A stretch of DNA of 10,604 nt from Rhodospirillales bacterium (lineage in GTDB: Bacteria > Pseudomonadota > Alphaproteobacteria > Rhodospirillales > JAPHTL01). Shown in pieces: positions 1-6,953 of the stretch. Below the pieces are notes generated by a model. The model made no database searches, had not been told where the DNA came from, and was given only the letters and a program-made list of their open reading frames with translations. The DNA lies in the NCBI GenBank assembly GCA_026193355.1, contig JAPHTL010000340.1, positions 1 to 10,604 of the forward strand. The letters are read 5' to 3'. The translations under genes were made by a program, and so were the position numbers. Each line of letters starts with the position of its first letter. Positions within the stretch are counted from its first letter, which is position 1.

Positions 1-155
1 CCGGTCGCCATGGGATCGAGCGTACCCCCATGCCCCACCTTGGCCGCATCGGTCAGGCGCCGAACCTTGCCCACAACCGCATTGGACGTCATTCCGGAAG
101 GCTTTTCGATGATCAGCCAACCGTGAATTGGCTGGCCCTTTTTCTTACGTCCCAT
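1..155 (-). CDS. truB: TruB, tRNA pseudouridine-55 synthase (5' part only, cut by window edge)
   Basis: Only the first 51 codons are in the window. TruB converts U55 of the tRNA T-loop to pseudouridine in the cytoplasm. The visible N-terminus has the family pattern: a basic start (MGRKKKGQ), the strand HGWLIIEKPSGMTS, and the catalytic loop VGHGGTLDPMATG. In that loop D47 matches the catalytic aspartate of the family (D48 in E. coli). The ATG at 155-153 was chosen because the homologous sequence begins right after it and GGGGAAG lies about 6 nt upstream. The start lies inside the end of rbfA, an 11-nt overlap in another frame, which suggests translational coupling. The rbfA-truB order is the usual tail of the nusA-infB operon. 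Identification is secure; the C-terminal PUA domain cannot be checked. Confidence 0.95.
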   Translation of the reverse strand, partial: MGRKKKGQPIHGWLIIEKPSGMTSNAVVGKVRRLTDAAKVGHGGTLDPMAT

Positions 156-576
156 CGGGGTCTTCCCCGCCATCGTCTTTCCCATTGGCGTCCCTTGCCG
201 TGTCGCGGGCGACCTCGGGGGAAAGCAGGATGCGTTCTATGCGATACGCATGATCGAAGGAGGGATCTGATTCAAAATGAATGTTGGGAACGAATTTCAG
301 GCGAATTCGCGATGCGATCTGGCGGCGCAGGAAGGGCCGCGCGCGGTTGAGCGCGGTCAGAACCTCACTCGCATCGCCACCGCCCAGCGGGGTTATGTAG
401 ACCGTGGCGTTTCGCAGGTCCGGCCCGATCCGGACTTCGGTCACGGTGACCGGATTGGACGTCAGTTCCTGATCATGGAAATCCCCACGCTCAAGCAGCC
501 AGGCCAGCGCGTGGCGCAATTCCTCGCCGACTCTCAACTGGCGTTGACTGGGGGTCTTGCCCTCCCGCCTGTTCAT
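145..576 (-). CDS. rbfA: RbfA, 30S ribosome-binding factor A
   Basis: RbfA binds the free 30S subunit during late 16S rRNA maturation and is needed for processing of the 5' end and for growth in the cold. The product has 143 residues, within the family range. It is a single KH-like fold: an N-terminal helix (QRQLRVGEELRHALAWLLERG), then V-T-V-TEVRIGPDLRNATVYITPLGG, and a C-terminal core RIRLKFVPNIHFESDPSFDHAYRIE with the family's P-x-[IL]-x-F-x-x-D signature. The last 20 or so residues are acidic and probably disordered. The ATG at 576 has GAGG 5 nt upstream. It lies 74 nt downstream of infB across a GC-rich hairpin and overlaps the start of truB. Confidence 0.96.
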   Translation of the reverse strand: MNRREGKTPSQRQLRVGEELRHALAWLLERGDFHDQELTSNPVTVTEVRIGPDLRNATVYITPLGGGDASEVLTALNRARPFLRRQIASRIRLKFVPNIHFESDPSFDHAYRIERILLSPEVARDTARDANGKDDGGEDPDGT

Positions 577-607
577 GGTGACCTCGTCTGGATATCAGGA
601 AACGGAC

Positions 608-632
608 GGGGCGGCGGAAAGACCGCAGCCCC
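608..632 (-). other. GC-rich stem-loop in the infB-rbfA gap
   Basis: On the transcribed strand GGGGC-T-GCGG faces CCGC-C-GCCCC across a TCTTT loop. This gives nine Watson-Crick pairs with one internal U/C mismatch. It begins about 18 nt after the infB stop and ends about 30 nt before the rbfA start. There is no clean U-tract after it (the next bases are GTCCGTTTCC), so it looks more like a processing or mRNA-stability element, or a weak attenuator, than a full terminator. The role is inferred. Confidence 0.5.
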
Positions 633-650
633 GCGTCGATTTCCGGCCGC

Positions 651-3248
651 TCACAGTTCGCGGGCGATCTCTTCGAATTCGAAGCACTCGATCATGTCGC
701 CCGCCTGGATATCGTTGTAATTGGCGAATGACATACCGCATTCGTAGCCTTCCTTGACCTCCTTCACTTCGTCCTTGAAGCGCTGAAGGGTGGAAAGCTC
801 GCCCTCATGAATGACGACGTCGTCACGCAGCAGGCGGACCTTGGCGCCACGCTTGACGACGCCTTCGGTGATCATGCAGCCCGCAACCTTGCCGACCTTG
901 GTGATGTTGAACACCTCGCGGATCTCGGCGTAACCAAGCAGGTTCTCGCGCAGGGTCGGCGCCAGCATGCCAGAAAGCATCTTCTTCAGATCATCAGCGA
1001 CGTCATAGATGATCGAATAGTAACGAATATCGATTTCGTCGCGCCGGGCATGGGTGCGCGCCTGCGGATTGGCGCGGACGTTGAAGCCGATGATCAGGGC
1101 TTGCGAGGCCCCGGCCAATGTCACGTCAGATTCGTTGATGGCGCCGACGGCTGCGTGCAGCACGTTCACCTTGACCTCGTCGGTCGCCATCTTCTCGATC
1201 GCGCCAACAATCGCCTCGACCGAGCCCTGCACGTCACCCTTGATGACCACCGGCAGTTCCTGGGCGACACCTTCCTTGATCTTGTCGAACATCTGTTCCA
1301 GCGTGCTGCGACTCTGCAAGGCTGCCTTTGCCTGACGTTCGCGGTGCTGGCGGAAAGCCGAAATCTCACGGGCCTTGGCTTCCGAATCGGCGACGACCAG
1401 TTCGTCGCCCGCCGAAGGAACGCCGTTAAGGCCAATAACTTCGACCGGGGTTCCCGGCCCGGCCGCCTCGACGGAACCTCCGTGATCGTCGACCAGGGCG
1501 CGAACACGGCCCCATTCACGACCAGCCACGAAAATGTCCCCGACGCGCAGGGTTCCGCGCTGGACCAGAATGGTGGCGACCGGACCACGGCCCTTTTCCA
1601 TCCTCGCCTCGACCACGGCACCTTCCGCCGGACGATCCGGGTTGGCCTTGAGGTCAAGCAGTTCGGCCTGCAGGAGGATCGCTTCCTCCAACTTGTCGAG
1701 GTTGGTCCGCGCCTTCGCGGAAATTTCGATGCTCAGCACGTCGCCACCCATTTCCTCAACCTGGATTTCGTGGCTGAGAAGTTCGGTGCGCACCCGGCTG
1801 GGGTCGGCGCCCGGCTTGTCGATCTTGTTGATGGCGACGATGATCGGTGCCTTCGCTGCGCGGGCATGCCGGATCGCCTCGATCGTCTGGGGCTTGACGC
1901 CGTCGTCGGCAGCGACCACCAGAATGACAATATCCGTCACCTTCGCGCCGCGGGCGCGCATGGCGGTGAAGGCTTCGTGACCCGGTGTGTCGATGAACGA
2001 AATCTTCGCGCCGCTTTGCAGGGTGACCTGATAGGCGCCGATGTGCTGGGTGATGCCACCGGCCTCACCCGCAACGACGTCCGTTTCGCGCAGCGCGTCG
2101 AGCAACGATGTCTTGCCGTGATCGACGTGGCCCATGATGGTGACAACAGGCGGGCGCGACACCAGCGAATCGGCATCATCCTCGCCACCGCCCAGACCGA
2201 TTTCAACGTCGGAATCGCTGACACGCTTCACATTGTGCCCAAGCTCCGTCGCCACAAGTTCCGCCGTATCGGCGTCAATGCTCTGGTTGATGGTCGCCAT
2301 GACGCCCATCTTCATCAGCGCCTTGATCACATCCGCGCCCTTCTCGGACATACGGCTGGCCAGTTCCTGCACGGTGATCGTCTCGGGCAACGTTACGTCG
2401 CGCACCATCTTCTGCTGCGACTGGGCGTCGCCCATCATCCGGCCCTTCTGCTTTTCGCGGGCGCGGCGCATTGCGGCGAGGGAGCGACTGCGCTCCTCCT
2501 GCCCGCCGCCAAGGGCTTGGGAAACGGTCAGCTTGCCGCTGCGACGGCGTTGTTCGCCACGTCGCGCCGCTGGCGCGGGGCGGGCGGGTTCCTCGACACG
2601 GTCCTTACGGCCACGAACGGGGGTGGCGGGGCGTTCCTCGGCCGGCGCGTTTTCGGCGGCCTTAAGCTTTGCGGCGGCGGTAACGCCAGCGGATTCGGCC
2701 TGTTCGGAACGGCGACGCGCCTCTTCCGCTTCCTTGGCCTTCTTTTCTTCCTCTTGACGCTTTTCCTCATCAGCAGCTTCGGCGGCGCGCCGGGCGGCAT
2801 TTGCAGCTTCTTCATCCTCACGGACGCGCGCCTCAACGGCCTCGCGACGCTTGGCCGCGGTCAGGCGCGTGTCTTCTTCGCGCATCTTGCTGACATCGTC
2901 ACCCTTCATGGCGTCCTGAAGGGCGCGGGTCCGCGCCTCTTTCTCGGCCGATGTCAGGTTATCGCTGACGGAAGGAGCGGGCGGCGGCGCTTCCGGCGTA
3001 GCTTCCTCGACGACAGGGGCGGCTGCGGGCGGCGGTGCCTCGGCCTCGGCCTTCACCTCGGTCATGCGGCCACCGGCGCCGGGCGCATAGGTCTTTTTCT
3101 TGCGAACCTCGACGGTGACCGCCTTGGTGCGCCCGTGCGAGAAGCTCTGCTTCACATGGCCGGCCTCAACCGTCTTGTTGAGTTCGAGCTTGCCGGGCCT
3201 TGAAAGACCCAGTTTCTTCTTGCCATCCGTGGACTTATCTTCGGTCAT
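651..3248 (-). CDS. infB: Translation initiation factor IF-2
   Basis: IF-2 is the GTPase that brings initiator fMet-tRNA to the 30S subunit and promotes 50S joining. The product has 865 residues, normal for alphaproteobacteria. The order is a basic N-terminus (1-57), a long low-complexity Ala/Glu/Arg-rich linker with a probable helical or coiled segment (about 100-185), an IF2-associated SGKLTVSQAL segment (237-246), the IF2-N domain (about 288-340), then the G domain. GTPase motifs are G1 GHVDHGKT (373-380), G2 AGGIT (396-400), G3 DTPGH (420-424), G4 NKID (474-477) and G5 SAK (510-512). Domains II-IV follow to the C-terminus. The histidine in VDHGKT and DTPGH is the IF-2 signature. The ATG at 3248 was chosen for homology; the ribosome-binding site (GGACGGAAA) is weak and close. 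It starts 35 nt after the ylxR stop. Confidence 0.98.
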   Translation of the reverse strand: MTEDKSTDGKKKLGLSRPGKLELNKTVEAGHVKQSFSHGRTKAVTVEVRKKKTYAPGAGGRMTEVKAEAEAPPPAAAPVVEEATPEAPPPAPSVSDNLTSAEKEARTRALQDAMKGDDVSKMREEDTRLTAAKRREAVEARVREDEEAANAARRAAEAADEEKRQEEEKKAKEAEEARRRSEQAESAGVTAAAKLKAAENAPAEERPATPVRGRKDRVEEPARPAPAARRGEQRRRSGKLTVSQALGGGQEERSRSLAAMRRAREKQKGRMMGDAQSQQKMVRDVTLPETITVQELASRMSEKGADVIKALMKMGVMATINQSIDADTAELVATELGHNVKRVSDSDVEIGLGGGEDDADSLVSRPPVVTIMGHVDHGKTSLLDALRETDVVAGEAGGITQHIGAYQVTLQSGAKISFIDTPGHEAFTAMRARGAKVTDIVILVVAADDGVKPQTIEAIRHARAAKAPIIVAINKIDKPGADPSRVRTELLSHEIQVEEMGGDVLSIEISAKARTNLDKLEEAILLQAELLDLKANPDRPAEGAVVEARMEKGRGPVATILVQRGTLRVGDIFVAGREWGRVRALVDDHGGSVEAAGPGTPVEVIGLNGVPSAGDELVVADSEAKAREISAFRQHRERQAKAALQSRSTLEQMFDKIKEGVAQELPVVIKGDVQGSVEAIVGAIEKMATDEVKVNVLHAAVGAINESDVTLAGASQALIIGFNVRANPQARTHARRDEIDIRYYSIIYDVADDLKKMLSGMLAPTLRENLLGYAEIREVFNITKVGKVAGCMITEGVVKRGAKVRLLRDDVVIHEGELSTLQRFKDEVKEVKEGYECGMSFANYNDIQAGDMIECFEFEEIAREL

Positions 3249-3283
3249 TTTCCGTCCGACTGTTGTCGTTCCGGGCCCGGCGC

Positions 3284-3898
3284 TCAGTCGCCCTCGGCCC
3301 CATTTTCATCTTCTCCGGCGTGGTTGCGAAATCCCGCAAGCCGCCGGGCCTGATTTTCCAGCCTTTCGGCCAGTCGCCCGCGGGCAATACCCACATGGAC
3401 CGCATGTTCACGGCCCGTCGCATGCCCAAGTTCCGCCGCGCTGAAAAGTTCCAGCAACGGAACTTCGGGCGCCAGCGCGCGCACCTTGCGCCGCCCGTCC
3501 GGCGCACCGTCGACTGCTGCAAGCAACAGCGCCAGATTGCCGCTCCGCGCCATTGCACGGACCTTTTCGTACCCCGCCTCGACCTGACCCGCCCGCCGGG
3601 CAAGGCCAATGATATCCAGGCAACGGCGCGCCAAAAGCCGCTCAATCTGGTCGGCGAGATCGGCGGGGGCATCCACCCGCGCTTTCGCCGCCCTGGCAAA
3701 CAAGCCCTTGGCGCAGGCTGTATTTACCATATCGCGGGCCGCACTCAACCATAATCCCCGGCCCGGCAATTTCTCGTCCACATCGGGAACGACCTTGCCG
3801 TCGGGAGATATGGCGAACCGGATCAGCCCTTCCCTGGGCTGCCGCGCCCCTGTCGCCAGACAGCGGCGCTCGGGTTCTTCCCCCCGGTCGCGACCCAT
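3284..3898 (-). CDS. YlxR (DUF448) - L7Ae/YlxQ-like fusion RNA-binding protein
   Basis: This 204-residue protein sits between nusA and infB, where many bacteria encode YlxR and YlxQ as separate small proteins. Residues 1-75 are YlxR-like: EPERRCLATGARQPREGLIRF, then PDVDEKLPGRGLWLS. The cysteine/arginine start and the PGRGLW motif are the marks of DUF448. Residues about 90-185 resemble an L7Ae-type fold (LDIIGLARRAGQVEAGYEKV, with ALLLAAVDGA as a central strand). The C-terminal tail is acidic. YlxR has been linked to RNase P modulation in Firmicutes and YlxQ to RNA binding; the exact role in alphaproteobacteria is not settled, so RNA binding is as far as I go. The ATG at 3898 follows an unusual run of seven G that serves as, or replaces, a Shine-Dalgarno; it starts 14 nt after nusA. 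Confidence 0.88.
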   Translation of the reverse strand: MGRDRGEEPERRCLATGARQPREGLIRFAISPDGKVVPDVDEKLPGRGLWLSAARDMVNTACAKGLFARAAKARVDAPADLADQIERLLARRCLDIIGLARRAGQVEAGYEKVRAMARSGNLALLLAAVDGAPDGRRKVRALAPEVPLLELFSAAELGHATGREHAVHVGIARGRLAERLENQARRLAGFRNHAGEDENGAEGD

Positions 3899-3912
3899 GT
3901 CGCCCCCCCGGC

Positions 3913-5535
3913 TCAGGCCTCCGGAGCCTCCGCCGCACCGTCTTCGGCGACAGGTTCATCGGCGAACCAGTGCGCGCGCGCCGCCATAATGACCGCATCG
4001 GCCTCGGCCGCGCCCAGCGGGCTAAGCACAAGGAGGCTGCGCAGAGCGTTGTCATCAAGACCGCCGATGCTGTCGAGCGTGTGCTCACCCTTGTCGGCAA
4101 GCAGCAGGAACCGCAGATCCTCGCCGGTCAGGTCGGCCAGATCGTCGAGGGTTTTCACACCGTTCTCACCCAGCATCACCGCCATTGACGGAGTCACGCC
4201 CTCGGAGGAGGAAAGATCGTCCCCTACACCAAGTTCACGGCGACGCGTCTCGAATTCCGCATCGCGGTCCTCGAGGTAAACGCGGGCGCGATTGCGAAGC
4301 TCCTCGGCCACCTCTTCGTCGAATCCCTCGATGGATGCAAGATCGTCGAGGGGAACGAAGGCCACTTCCTCGATCTCGGTGAAGCCTTCGGTGACCAGCA
4401 GATGCGCGATGACGTCCTCGACGTCGAGCGCTTCGATAAACATCTGCGAACACGTCCGGAAGCGTTCCTGACGGCGATCCGATTCCTCGCTTTCGGTAAG
4501 GATATCGATATCCCACCCGGTCAGCTGGGAGGCAAGGCGCACATTCTGGCCGCGCCGTCCGATGGCAAGGCTGAGCTGATCATCGGGGACGACCACCTCG
4601 ATCTTGTTGTTTTCCTCATCCAGAACCACCTTGGCGACCTCGGCCGGGGCCAGGGCGTTGACGATAAACGTCGCGGGGTCCTGCGACCACTGGATGATAT
4701 CGATTTTTTCACCCTGCAATTCGCCGACAACCGCCTGAACGCGCGAACCGCGCATGCCGACGCAGGCGCCGACGGGATCAATGCCGGAATCGTGGGACAG
4801 GACCGCGATCTTTGCGCGTGAGCCTGAATCGCGGGCCACCGATTTGACCTCGATGATGCCGTCGTAAATTTCCGGCACTTCCTGGGCGAAAAGCTTCGCC
4901 ATGAACTGCGGATGGGTCCTTGAAAGGAAGATCTGCGGGCCGCGCTGTTCCTCGCGCACATCGAAGATGTAGGCGCGGACGCGGTCGCCGTTGTTGAAGT
5001 GTTCGCGCGGAATGCTTTCGTCGCGACGAAGCAGCGCTTCGGCGCGGCCCAGATCGACAATGACGTTGCCGAATTCGACGCGCTTGACCAGACCATTGAC
5101 GACTTCGCCGGTGCGATCCTTGTATTCCTCGAACTGGCGACGGCGCTCGGCTTCGCGAACCTTCTGCACGATCACCTGTTTGGCGGTCTGGGCGGCGATC
5201 CGCCCGAAGTCGATGGGCGGAAGCAGGTCAACGAGAAAATCGCCGATCTGCGCGTCCGGCTTGGTCTTGCGGGCCGCGTCCAGCGTGGTCTGGGTGACCT
5301 CGTCCTCGACTTCCTCAACCACCGCCACATAACGGGCCAGCGTAATGGCGCCGGTTGTGGGATTGATCGTGGCGCGAATATCGTGCTCGTGACCGTATTT
5401 CGACCGGCCCGCCTTCTGGATGGCTTGTTCCATCGCTTCCAGAACCTCTTCGCGGGCAATGCTTTTATCACGGGCCACCGTGTCTGCAACCTGGAGCAGT
5501 TCGGGGCGAGGCAGCGCTTCAATTTCCATCGTCAT
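3913..5535 (-). CDS. nusA: NusA, transcription termination/antitermination factor
   Basis: NusA binds RNA polymerase and nascent RNA and modulates pausing, intrinsic termination and rRNA antitermination. The 540-residue product has all expected parts: the N-terminal polymerase-binding domain (about 1-130, beginning PELLQVADTVARDKSI), the S1 domain (about 140-205, RTGEVVNGLVKRVEFGNVIVD), KH1 with its GMRG loop at 260-263, KH2 with GRRG at 326-329, and two C-terminal acidic helix-hairpin-helix repeats (about 370-425 and 445-520), followed by an Ala/Glu-rich tail. Two in-frame ATGs lie at 5535 and 5529. AAGG is 4 nt before the first and 10 nt before the second, so the true start may be either; the first is given. 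It lies 14 nt after rimP. NusA is known to autoregulate in other bacteria, which matters for the terminator in front of rimP. Confidence 0.98.
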   Translation of the reverse strand: MTMEIEALPRPELLQVADTVARDKSIAREEVLEAMEQAIQKAGRSKYGHEHDIRATINPTTGAITLARYVAVVEEVEDEVTQTTLDAARKTKPDAQIGDFLVDLLPPIDFGRIAAQTAKQVIVQKVREAERRRQFEEYKDRTGEVVNGLVKRVEFGNVIVDLGRAEALLRRDESIPREHFNNGDRVRAYIFDVREEQRGPQIFLSRTHPQFMAKLFAQEVPEIYDGIIEVKSVARDSGSRAKIAVLSHDSGIDPVGACVGMRGSRVQAVVGELQGEKIDIIQWSQDPATFIVNALAPAEVAKVVLDEENNKIEVVVPDDQLSLAIGRRGQNVRLASQLTGWDIDILTESEESDRRQERFRTCSQMFIEALDVEDVIAHLLVTEGFTEIEEVAFVPLDDLASIEGFDEEVAEELRNRARVYLEDRDAEFETRRRELGVGDDLSSSEGVTPSMAVMLGENGVKTLDDLADLTGEDLRFLLLADKGEHTLDSIGGLDDNALRSLLVLSPLGAAEADAVIMAARAHWFADEPVAEDGAAEAPEA

Positions 5536-5549
5536 CCAGCCTTATGCTT

Positions 5550-6041
5550 CTATGCTTCCTGTTCGCGCGCCGCGGCTTTCAGCAGCGCATCCGTCAAAAC
5601 CAGTTTCGCCTTCTGGACGCCGTCCAGAGGAAGGCGCACCGGGTTGTCTTCAATTTCGATGAGGACCTCTTCGCCCTCAACACCAAGCAATTTCCCCGTG
5701 AACCGTTTGCGCCCGTCGATCAGGTGGTCCATTTCCACCTTCGCATCAAACCCCACATAGCGTTCGAAATGCTCGGGGCGCGTCAGCGGCCGGTCGATAC
5801 CAGGCGAGCTGACCTCCAGGGAATAGGCTTCGTCAATCGGTTCCTCGACATCGAGGATCGCCGATAACGCGCGGCTGATGGCTGCGCAGTCCTCGACGCC
5901 CATCGGACGGTCGGCCTTCGGTTCCGCCATGATCTGCAAAACCATCCGCTTGGTGCCCTGCATCTGAAGACGGACCAGATTGTAGCCCATGTCCTCCAGA
6001 ACCGGCTCCACCAGCCGTTCTATGGCTGCGAGGTTCGGCAT
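5550..6041 (-). CDS. rimP: RimP, 30S ribosome maturation factor
   Basis: RimP (formerly YhbC) assists assembly of the 30S subunit, in particular incorporation of uS12. The product is 163 residues. It shows the N-terminal alpha/beta domain (IERLVEPVLEDMGYNLVRLQ), the family signature around residues 73-97 (YSLEVSSPGIDRPLTRPEHF), and the C-terminal SH3-like barrel (FTGKLLGVEGEEVLIEI). The frame is open upstream to 6137, but that extension has no RimP-like residues and runs through a terminator hairpin. The start was therefore placed at the ATG at 6041, where GGGGAGGG lies about 10 nt upstream. It is first in the operon with nusA, as in most proteobacteria, and is preceded by a promoter and a terminator. 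Confidence 0.96.
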   Translation of the reverse strand: MPNLAAIERLVEPVLEDMGYNLVRLQMQGTKRMVLQIMAEPKADRPMGVEDCAAISRALSAILDVEEPIDEAYSLEVSSPGIDRPLTRPEHFERYVGFDAKVEMDHLIDGRKRFTGKLLGVEGEEVLIEIEDNPVRLPLDGVQKAKLVLTDALLKAAAREQEA

Positions 6042-6061
6042 CGCGCCGCACCCTCCCCTTA

Positions 6062-6097
6062 CCGGTCGGTCGGCCCGCACACTGCGGAACACACCGG
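6062..6097 (-). other. Two-part stem-loop between the rimP leader terminator and the rimP ribosome-binding site
   Basis: On the transcribed strand CCGCA-GTG-TGCGG (6087-6075) makes a perfect five-pair hairpin with a three-base loop. It lies inside a possible outer stem that pairs the CCGGT at 6097-6093 with the ACCGG at 6066-6062. The structure ends about 12 nt before the GGGGAGGG ribosome-binding sequence of rimP. It could influence rimP translation in read-through transcripts; nothing beyond the pairing supports this. Confidence 0.35.
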
Positions 6098-6100
6098 CCC

Positions 6101-6133
6101 AAAAAAACAAAAGAGCGGGCCACCGGCCCACTC
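6101..6133 (-). terminator. Intrinsic terminator in the rimP-nusA operon leader
   Basis: On the transcribed strand GAGTGGGCC pairs with GGCCCGCTC: nine consecutive pairs, one a G-U wobble, with a three-base GGT loop. TTTTGTTTTTTT follows at once. This is a complete rho-independent terminator. It lies about 96 nt after the trmB stop and 60 nt before the rimP start, downstream of a candidate promoter at 6176-6205. It can stop read-through from metK-trmB, and it must also be passed by polymerases that start at the local promoter to make rimP-nusA-infB. That makes it a candidate attenuator. Confidence 0.9.
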
Positions 6134-6166
6134 CCATAAGCCCACTTAAGGGTTACAAGAATGTAA
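6133..6166 (-). ncRNA. Two adjacent leader hairpins directly upstream of the rimP terminator (possible attenuator leader or small RNA)
   Basis: Two further hairpins lie between the predicted transcription start (about 6168) and the terminator. The first is TTACA-TTCT-TGTAA (6166-6153), a perfect five-pair stem. The second is CCCTTAAG-TGGG-CTTATGGG (6152-6133), eight positions with one U/U mismatch. They abut each other and the terminator stem, so almost every base of the roughly 68-nt predicted transcript is in a stem or loop. I do not recognise the family. A leader attenuator named for rimP is known in gammaproteobacteria, but I cannot show that this is related to it. Confidence 0.5.
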
Positions 6167-6175
6167 TTGACCACT

Positions 6176-6205
6176 TCTATATCGCTTCCGACCCCTGATA
6201 GGCAA
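6176..6205 (-). promoter_or_regulatory. Candidate sigma70-type promoter of the rimP-nusA-infB operon
   Basis: On the minus strand a -35 box TTGCCT (6205-6200) is separated by 18 nt from a -10 box TATAGA (6181-6176). This predicts transcription from about 6168-6170. It starts 24 nt after the trmB stop and is AT-rich against a GC-rich background. It would feed the three-hairpin leader and its terminator before rimP. The match is good by eye but has not been scored. Confidence 0.6.
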
Positions 6206-6228
6206 GGGTTTTCTGGGAAACCGGCGCG

Positions 6229-6924
6229 TCAGCGCGGACGGCGGCGAAAACGCAGAAAGACGCAGGCGTCTCCCTTGGCCAGCGCCTTTTCCTCATAGCG
6301 GGTTGGCGGCCAGTCATCGGGGCGGACCCGCCAGTCGCCGGGACGGCGGGCAAGCCATTCGAAGCGGTCGTCCTCCAGCAGGTGCCACAGCGCCCAGCGG
6401 ACGTAGTCCATATGGTCGCTGCCGAACCGCAGCTCGGCCCCGTCGGCCAGCACCCGCGCCAGAAGGTCGAGGTTGCCCGGCCCGATCAGACGCCGCTTGT
6501 GGTGACGCGCCTTGGGCCAGGGATCGGGAAACAGGATGAACAGACGATCAAGGGAACCGTCGGGCAGAGCTTCAAGCACATCGCGGGCATCGTCGTCATA
6601 GACACGAACGTTCTTCAGGCCCGCCGTTTCAATGTGGCTGAGGAGACTGGCGACGCCGTTGATGAACGGCTCGCATCCGATCAGCCCGACATCGGGATGG
6701 GCGGCGGCCTGGGCGGCAAGATGTTCGCCGCCACCGAAACCAACCTCCATCCACACGGCGGATGGCGTCGTCGGGAACAGCGCCGCGGGATCGAGCGTAC
6801 CGGCCTGCGGGATATTGACCCGCAGGCGCGGCAGCAACGTATCGATCAGATTCTGGCGACCGGGCCGCAACTTGTGGCCGCTTCGACGGCCGTAGGTCCG
6901 GATAACCCGTTCATCGGCATTCAC
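6229..6924 (-). CDS. trmB: TrmB, tRNA (guanine-N7-)-methyltransferase
   Basis: TrmB uses SAM to make N7-methylguanosine at position 46 of the tRNA variable loop. The 231-residue product has the class I methyltransferase core: the SAM loop MEVGFGGGEHLA (59-70), the acidic residue after strand 2 (E85), the catalytic/structural FPDPWPKARHHKRR (132-145), and the TrmB-specific TRYEEKALAKG (208-218). The start is the GTG at 6924, because GGGGGA sits 7 nt upstream and the protein then has the usual short basic N-terminus (GRRSGHKLRPGRQ). No in-frame ATG lies near. It follows metK by 51 nt, so a SAM-consuming enzyme sits directly after the SAM-making one and is probably co-transcribed with it. The C-terminus (RFRRRPR) is basic. 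Confidence 0.97.
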   Translation of the reverse strand: MNADERVIRTYGRRSGHKLRPGRQNLIDTLLPRLRVNIPQAGTLDPAALFPTTPSAVWMEVGFGGGEHLAAQAAAHPDVGLIGCEPFINGVASLLSHIETAGLKNVRVYDDDARDVLEALPDGSLDRLFILFPDPWPKARHHKRRLIGPGNLDLLARVLADGAELRFGSDHMDYVRWALWHLLEDDRFEWLARRPGDWRVRPDDWPPTRYEEKALAKGDACVFLRFRRRPR

Positions 6925-6953
6925 GGCGCATTCCCCCGTTAAGGGTAGCCGGC

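Noticed and set aside
807..3203. A 798-codon open frame on the plus strand opposite infB, and others opposite nusA (4999-5760) and metK (7189-8067)
   Set aside because: They mirror genuine, highly conserved minus-strand genes. The translations are low-complexity and resemble no family, as expected from antisense frames in GC-rich coding DNA.
6042..6174. Longer rimP start at 6137, or a leader peptide from the GTG at 6174
   Set aside because: Both run through the terminator hairpin, have no convincing ribosome-binding site, and encode no RimP-like or amino-acid-run residues.
12..6801. The same 15 bases (gggatcgagcgtacc) at 12-26 and at 6787-6801
   Set aside because: Both copies encode the peptide GTLDP in unrelated proteins (TruB and TrmB). 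The match stops at the motif and there is no sign of a repeat element.
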